Shown: one piece after another, positions 3,394-5,231 of the stretch | Layout: the number at the start of each line of letters is the position of its first letter | Numbering within the stretch: position 1 is the stretch's first letter | DNA from: Nitrospirota bacterium | GTDB taxonomy: Bacteria; Nitrospirota; Thermodesulfovibrionia; UBA6902; BMS3Bbin08 | Assembly (NCBI GenBank): GCA_016208845.1 | Contig: JACQXH010000225.1 | Location: forward strand, 6,957 to 12,187 | Direction: 5' to 3' | DNA: 5,231 nucleotides | Notes under the pieces: generated by a model | Database searches by the model: none | What the model was told of the DNA's origin: nothing | Seen by the model: the letters and a program-made list of their open reading frames with translations, nothing else | Made by a program: the position numbers and the translations under genes

Positions 3394-5231
3394 ATGAAAA
3401 AAATAACTTTAAAAGGAAATGTCAGCGGCAGCAGGACTCCTTCCAGGATATTTGAGGAAGAGCTGCAGGATGCCGTGCGGAATGGCGCGAGAGAGATCCA
3501 TGTTGTGTCTGATGGGCAGCATGGTATAGGAGGAAGGATATGGCCGAGAAACCAGGGCATTAAAATTACTGTTGAGGGCCCCGTCGGACAGAGACTCGGC
3601 AGCATGGGCATGTTCGGAACGGAGATCGTTGTTAAGGGGAGCGCATCCGACGATGCAGGGTGGATAAACTGCGGCGCGAAGATAACCATCCTGGGAGACG
3701 TTACGAACGGAGCTCACAATGCCGCCGCACAGGGAATTCTCTATGTCCAGGGCGGAGGCGGCGCTCGCTGCGACACAATGACCAAGCACAATCCCAAATT
3801 CGATCCCCCGCAGTCCTGGTATTTCCGTGACGTAGGCGACACATTTGCGGAGTTCAAGGCAGGCGGCGTCGCTGTTATCTGCGGTGTTGATCCCCGCAAT
3901 CCTGAAAACGTCCTTGGGTATCGCCCATGTGTAGGCATGGTAGGCGGGGTGGTATATTTCCGGGGGCCTATTCAGGGATACAGCGAAGGTGACGTAAGAC
4001 TCCTTGACCTGACAGACCAGGACTGGCAGTGGCTTAAAGCCAATATGAAGCCTTATCTTGAGGCCATAGAACGGACAAAATACTACGGAGAACTTTCACG
4101 TTCAAAGGGTGACTGGAAAAAGCTGATTCCATATACTGCGCAGGAGCGTGCAAAGAAAAAGGCCTTCAAAATGCCCATCTCCGACTTCCGTTCAAATGTC
4201 TGGGATAAGACAGTCGGCAACGGAGGGATATTTGCTGAATATATAACGCATCCGGCTTCTGTTTTGCCATATGTGACCACCGGTACTGACAGAAGATTCA
4301 AACCGCTCTGGAACAATCAGAAATATTCTCCTCCATGCGAATATGCATGTCCGAGCGGTATACCCACTCAAAAGCGCGCGCAGTTGATAAGGGCCGGCAA
4401 ACTGCATGAGGCACTGGAACTCGTTCTGCAATATAGCCCTCTTCCGGCATCAGTATGCGGTGAGATATGCCCCAACCTCTGCATGAGCGCCTGCACCAGG
4501 TCGCACGTTGACAGCGCCTTCAATGCCAAGGATATGGGAAAGGCAAGTCTTAACGTCAAGACCCCGAAGCATGAGAAAAGGACGTCAAAAAAAGTTGCTG
4601 TTATAGGAGGAGGCCCGGGCGGATTGTCTGCGGCCTGGCAGCTTGGACTGAAAGGCCATGATGTCGATCTTTATGAGGCTGAAGGAAAGCTCGGCGGCAA
4701 GCTCGAATTCTGCATCCCCAGGGACAGGCTGCCTCAAAAAATCCTAAAGAAAGAACTCTCACGCTTTGAAGAGCTCGGGATCAAAGTCCATCTTAATTCA
4801 AGAGTGAACAAGAAGATGTTTGAAGATATTTACAAAAAACATGACGCTATCGTGGTAGCCTGCGGCGCTCATAAGCCGAGGACCATGAACATACACGGAG
4901 CAGAAGCAATGGTGTCTGCCTATGACTTTTTAAAGGGCATAAATATCGGTGATGTTCCGAAACTGAAAGGCCGGCGTGTCGTCATAATCGGCGCAGGCAA
5001 TGTGGGCATGGATGTTGCTGCACAGGCATTTCACTGCGGAGCAAAAGAGGTAACTGCTGTTGATATTCAAAAGCCTGCCGCATTCGGCAAGGAACTTGAG
5101 ATCGCACAATCACTGGGCACAAAGATAGTATGGCCCAGGTTCACAGAAAAATATGTGAAGAAGGAAGAGAAGATCTGGTTCACGGACGGCTCATCGCTTG
5201 ACGCTGACGTTGTCGTAATATCGATAGGTGA
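3394..5231 (+). CDS. gltD: Glutamate synthase GXGXG domain fused to GltD-like NAD(P)H oxidoreductase (partial, runs off the window)
   Basis: The frame is open from ATG 3394 to the window edge, giving 612 residues with no stop. Residues 1 to about 225 form the GXGXG right-handed beta-helix domain of glutamate synthase (glycine-rich repeats at 60-120, then MTKHNPKFDPPQSW at 129-142 and AGGVAVICG at 156-164). Residues about 310-612 resemble the small subunit GltD: cysteines 315, 319, 355, 359, 363 and 367, an FAD-binding GGGPGG (405-410), a second dinucleotide fold GAGNVG (533-538) for NAD(P)H, and ADVVVISIG (604-612). About 150 more residues are expected outside the window. The symbol refers to the C-terminal half only. 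The protein would take electrons from NAD(P)H and pass them through FAD and Fe-S to the FMN subunit. Its ribosome site is weak: AAAAGG (3385-3390) lies only three bases from the ATG. A stretch of about 85 residues (225-310) links the two halves. Confidence 0.88.
   Translation, partial: MKKITLKGNVSGSRTPSRIFEEELQDAVRNGAREIHVVSDGQHGIGGRIWPRNQGIKITVEGPVGQRLGSMGMFGTEIVVKGSASDDAGWINCGAKITILGDVTNGAHNAAAQGILYVQGGGGARCDTMTKHNPKFDPPQSWYFRDVGDTFAEFKAGGVAVICGVDPRNPENVLGYRPCVGMVGGVVYFRGPIQGYSEGDVRLLDLTDQDWQWLKANMKPYLEAIERTKYYGELSRSKGDWKKLIPYTAQERAKKKAFKMPISDFRSNVWDKTVGNGGIFAEYITHPASVLPYVTTGTDRRFKPLWNNQKYSPPCEYACPSGIPTQKRAQLIRAGKLHEALELVLQYSPLPASVCGEICPNLCMSACTRSHVDSAFNAKDMGKASLNVKTPKHEKRTSKKVAVIGGGPGGLSAAWQLGLKGHDVDLYEAEGKLGGKLEFCIPRDRLPQKILKKELSRFEELGIKVHLNSRVNKKMFEDIYKKHDAIVVACGAHKPRTMNIHGAEAMVSAYDFLKGINIGDVPKLKGRRVVIIGAGNVGMDVAAQAFHCGAKEVTAVDIQKPAAFGKELEIAQSLGTKIVWPRFTEKYVKKEEKIWFTDGSSLDADVVVISIG

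Noticed and set aside
3366..4559. Open frames on the - strand opposite gene 3 (3366-3689, 3409-3789, 3741-3938, 4083-4316, 4192-4431, 4368-4559)
   Set aside because: The + strand holds a continuous 612-codon frame with clear domain motifs; these are antisense shadows of it.

Overview
This window holds most of one metabolic operon on the + strand, a split 'archaeal-type' glutamate synthase (GOGAT), behind a long AT-rich control region. Three genes run in the same direction. The first (562-1671) encodes the glutaminase domain, a class II (Ntn) amidotransferase. The second (1650-3311) encodes the FMN-binding synthase domain with two N-terminal [4Fe-4S] ferredoxin motifs. The third (3394 to beyond the window end) encodes the GXGXG beta-helix domain fused to a GltD-like FAD/NAD(P)H oxidoreductase. 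Together they contain the parts that ordinary bacteria carry in one large alpha subunit plus a separate beta subunit. The expected overall reaction is glutamine + 2-oxoglutarate + NAD(P)H to two glutamate, in the cytoplasm, as the assimilation step after glutamine synthetase.

Layout. Bases 1-561 contain no confident gene. From left to right they hold copies of a short interspersed repeat (46-59, 109-118, 159-172), a stem-loop (58-79), two adjacent dyads (234-262 and 264-279), a sigma54-like -24/-12 element (323-338), a 14-bp perfect palindrome (362-375), a sigma70-type promoter with an extended -10 (403-432), a hairpin plus T-tract that looks like an intrinsic terminator (464-511), and a TATAAT box (528-533) just before the first gene. 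Genes 1 and 2 overlap by 22 nt. Genes 2 and 3 are separated by 82 nt, most of which is two facing arrays of a 7-bp unit.

Organism. Coding DNA is of moderate GC with free use of ATA, AGA and AGG codons, and the spacers are AT-rich. The gene split, the ferredoxin domains on the synthase subunit and the spacer repeats suggest an anaerobic or microaerophilic bacterium, for example Nitrospirota/Thermodesulfovibrionia or a deltaproteobacterial lineage, rather than a model enterobacterium. This placement is an inference with low to moderate confidence.

I do not see a clearly new biological system. The most interesting material is the layered control region and the heptad-array spacer inside the operon, followed by cysteine-ligand patterns in genes 2 and 3 that differ from the textbook enzyme.
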